Positions 51,801-52,576 of a DNA stretch of 52,576 nucleotides are shown here, piece by piece; within the stretch, counting starts at the first letter, position 1, and each line of letters starts with the position of its first letter. The translations under genes and the position numbers were made by a program. Source of the DNA: Candidatus Ozemobacteraceae bacterium (lineage in GTDB: Bacteria; Muiribacteriota; Ozemobacteria; Ozemobacterales; Ozemobacteraceae); NCBI GenBank assembly GCA_035373905.1, contig DAOSOK010000035.1, positions 1 through 52,576 on the forward strand. The letters are read 5' to 3'. The notes under the pieces were generated by a model. It made no database searches and was not told the DNA's origin. It saw only the letters and a program-made list of their open reading frames with translations.

Positions 51801-52272
51801 AGACGACCATGATCCGCTCCGCAAGGCCCCGCAGTTCGAGTTCCTTGATGAGAAGACCCGACATGATGGTCTTGCCCGCGCCGGCGTCGTCCGCGAGCAG
51901 GAACCGGACGCGCCCGAGCTTGAGGAGATAGTCGTAGACGGCTTCCAGTTGGTGCGGAAGGGGATCGACCCGGGAAATCGACAAGCCGAAATACGGGTCG
52001 AACTCGTAAGCGATTCCCAGCGAATACGCCTGGATTCCCAATCGCAAAAGATTCGGATCACTATCGAATGTGAACGTCGGATCATGGATGACCAGACTCG
52101 CGAGCTGGCCGGAAGAAAGCGCGACTTTCCGAAACTGCTCGGTCTTCGTCCCGACAAGCCCCACCAGCCAGGTATCGGGCCCGGCGGAACGGATAGTTTC
52201 GACCCTCATCGGCTCCTGGAACAGAGGCCCGGTGATGATGACCCCTTCCCGCAGAGGTTCTGTCTTGTTCAT
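48838..52272 (-). CDS. SNF2-type helicase with C-terminal DUF3883 domain
   Basis: A 1144-residue SF2 ATPase. Core motifs: LLADDAGAGKTIMSG (Walker A, about 125-139), LVIVDEAHRMS (about 223), LLTATPHKG, and in the second lobe ATEAAGEGINLQ and EQRMGRIHRYGQ (motifs V and VI). It resembles the DISARM helicase DrmD and the RapA-like SNF2 group. A long helical region (690-1000) leads to a C-terminal DUF3883 domain (about 1030-1110): GYDLTSLD then RLIEVKG, a D...ExK pattern as in PD-(D/E)XK nucleases. ATG 52272 has only a weak ribosome binding site, and in-frame sequence extends to 52347. First gene of the operon, with a promoter at 52319-52347. Confidence 0.92.
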   Translation of the reverse strand: MNKTEPLREGVIITGPLFQEPMRVETIRSAGPDTWLVGLVGTKTEQFRKVALSSGQLASLVIHDPTFTFDSDPNLLRLGIQAYSLGIAYEFDPYFGLSISRVDPLPHQLEAVYDYLLKLGRVRFLLADDAGAGKTIMSGLLIKELELRGLAERIMVVCPANLAFQWQRELFEKFGVNFKVMKGHDLREQFGMNQWLEEKRVITSLDLAKREDILPGLKQVRWDLVIVDEAHRMSASDEAHKSQRYRLGELLRDTTDHILLLTATPHKGDPANFSLFLQLLDEDAFADVTSIKQAMDRKRAPFYLRRTKEAMVFFPERQPDGTWAARKIFTKRIPKTVEFAIDGPEYALYLDITKMVKHQCARAAAAGDDLRARAVGFLMALYQRRLASSTFAVRTSLEKRAKRLAEGLKRAEDVLRFAPGSIPDPDDLDEMEDTERERIEAYLEAVTLANNADQVRSEIAALQELVIQAKTVEDNGQEAKLKRLKALLEEQGFFDHQDKRLLIFTEFKDTLDYLMKRLKEWGFTVGCIHGGMKPGSRDEPGTRLHAEQQFREGAIQVLVATEAAGEGINLQVCHILFNYDIPWNPNRLEQRMGRIHRYGQQKDCLIFNFVAGNTIEGRVLQKLLEKLQEIRDALEDDAVFNVVGEVLPAAHIERVLRDYYAGKLGELDLEDRLLRNVDERDFRNICQNALEGLASKKLNLAMLVERRALAQERRVVPETIARFLRDAGAVVRLDLKPVKTFLHAFDPGRTPDELRRHEQAPDWKLPGLASRYPRFSTDRETSDKNRLEWVTPGHPLFEAVRREVGERAIGTFAKGACYHSLAHENPVRIDLFRARVVDGLGQTIHERLFAVENGEGREPLLREASLIGNLSPGHLPEALPPVAFLPEPMEWLQTEALSPFLEQIRTERAGEIDRIAEHIELSLSELLIRADLDIGRAAEEVEKRVVGAEGRLAMAENTHQRLVDRRDRRRRELEAQRSLTLQGVERLTSFLVLPHPERAAPEVTGLRQNLETEAIAMRVAMEYETAQGRQVYDVHEKDLGYDLTSLDTTTGELRLIEVKGLSAKSGTILLTPNEKRVAEDRRDCYWLYVVTECAATPKLNVIRDPISFDWHEVKKVQHYWLEVNAMSTPVSVREPAPKFPEKKD

Positions 52273-52318
52273 GAGGTTTGCCTGCCCGACGTGCCTTTGA
52301 GATAAACGATTATCCACG

Positions 52319-52347
52319 ATTCTACACGCCGGAAAATAGATCTTCAA
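52319..52347 (-). promoter_or_regulatory. Promoter of the defence operon
   Basis: On the minus strand TTGAAG (52347-52342), a 17-base spacer and TAGAAT (52324-52319). The leader to the ATG at 52272 is about 40 bases. It argues for start at 52272 rather than the longer frame that begins at 52347, inside the -35 box. Confidence 0.6.
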
Positions 52348-52390
52348 TACGAAAATACTGAAGACCCTGAGTCAGAAGCTGAAAACATGA

Positions 52391-52403
52391 TGTTCCCTGA
52401 ACA
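52391..52403. promoter_or_regulatory. Possible operator palindrome
   Basis: TGTTC and GAACA arms around CCT (52391-52403), in the gap between the divergent defence operon and the gene at 52494. A regulator site is possible. One short palindrome alone is weak evidence. Confidence 0.3.
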
Positions 52404-52493
52404 GATCCGTTCCAGTGGTTCAAATTGGCGAACACAGGTAGAATCAGGGGGGAACTACCCTGCAACCTCGAGCATTCCTCACAGGAGTTCAGC

Positions 52494-52576
52494 ATGAAGC
52501 CAGTCACGTGTGAGATTCATCGTAAGCGGATAAACAACCCCAGTATTTCAGGCGATCTCCAGGCGTGCGCGGTCGA
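52494..52576 (+). CDS. Start of an unidentified gene (partial)
   Basis: The final 83 bases open a frame at ATG 52494 with AGGAG (52482-52486) seven bases upstream. The 27 visible codons read MKPVTCEIHRKRINNPSISG and a little more, without a stop before the window ends. Too short to assign. It is divergent from the defence operon, so it may be a regulator or another defence gene. Confidence 0.45.
   Translation, partial: MKPVTCEIHRKRINNPSISGDLQACAV

Noticed and set aside
41179..52347. Complete DISARM or BREX system
   Set aside because: The helicase and methylase recall class 1 DISARM (drmD, drmMI), but drmA, drmB and drmC are absent. BREX needs a PglZ phosphatase, which is missing too.
52322..52507. 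61-residue minus-strand gene
   Set aside because: It overlaps the defence promoter and the start of the 52494 gene, and has no ribosome binding site or coding character.
1..52576. CRISPR array, prophage or integrative element
   Set aside because: No regularly spaced repeats, integrase, transposase, phage structural genes or attachment-type direct repeats were seen.

Overview
This is a GC-rich (roughly 60%) bacterial chromosome segment with no rRNA, tRNA, CRISPR array, insertion sequence or integrase that I can see. Gene density is high. Many neighbouring genes overlap by 4 bases (ATGA or GTGA), which points to translational coupling. Promoters fit ordinary sigma-70 rules. The mix of genes (pump pyrophosphatase, flavodiiron protein, GH57 glycosidase, flotillin, many secreted TPR and propeller proteins, secreted proteins of no known family) suggests an anaerobic or microaerophilic Gram-negative-type bacterium from a poorly sampled phylum. 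Riflebacteria/Ozemobacteria would fit, but that is a low-confidence guess.

Layout. 1-6.8 kb: start of a membrane pyrophosphatase (minus), a small membrane protein, a PhnD-like binding protein with a membrane sensor, a secreted amidotransferase-fold protein, a LysM cell-wall protein and an ATP-grasp protein. 6.9-17.1 kb: flavodiiron protein, GNAT, PHP phosphoesterase plus NagA, two secreted proteins of unknown role, GalT, and an ankyrin membrane protein built from a duplicated module. 17.1-27.2 kb: mfd; divergent from it a coupled run of degenerate GGDEF protein, two subunits of a molybdenum hydroxylase without its catalytic subunit, GH57 glycosidase and two TPR-like envelope proteins; then FloA. 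27.3-41.0 kb: three propeller proteins (one ending in a CXXCH motif), a TPR protein, a 924-residue secreted protein, a Ca/Na exchanger, a 16-residue-repeat protein, a 712-residue membrane protein, and an ECF sigma cassette.

41.2-52.3 kb is the most interesting part: a five-gene minus-strand operon with one visible promoter. In transcription order it encodes a SNF2 helicase with a C-terminal DUF3883/nuclease-like domain, a DUF1156 adenine methyltransferase, an AAA ATPase, a DUF4276 TOPRIM-like protein and a DUF499 ATPase. This looks like an anti-phage system: a methylase/helicase/DUF499 core of the kind noted in defence islands, with an OLD/PARIS-like ATPase-TOPRIM pair nested inside it. The central third of the methylase gene is clearly AT-richer than its flanks, which suggests recombination there. 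A divergent gene starts at 52494 and runs off the window.

Other recurring features are promoters whose -10 box lies only 5-14 bases before a start codon without a ribosome binding site (leaderless genes), AT-rich islands rich in ATA codons inside GC-rich genes, and a small family of intergenic palindromes.
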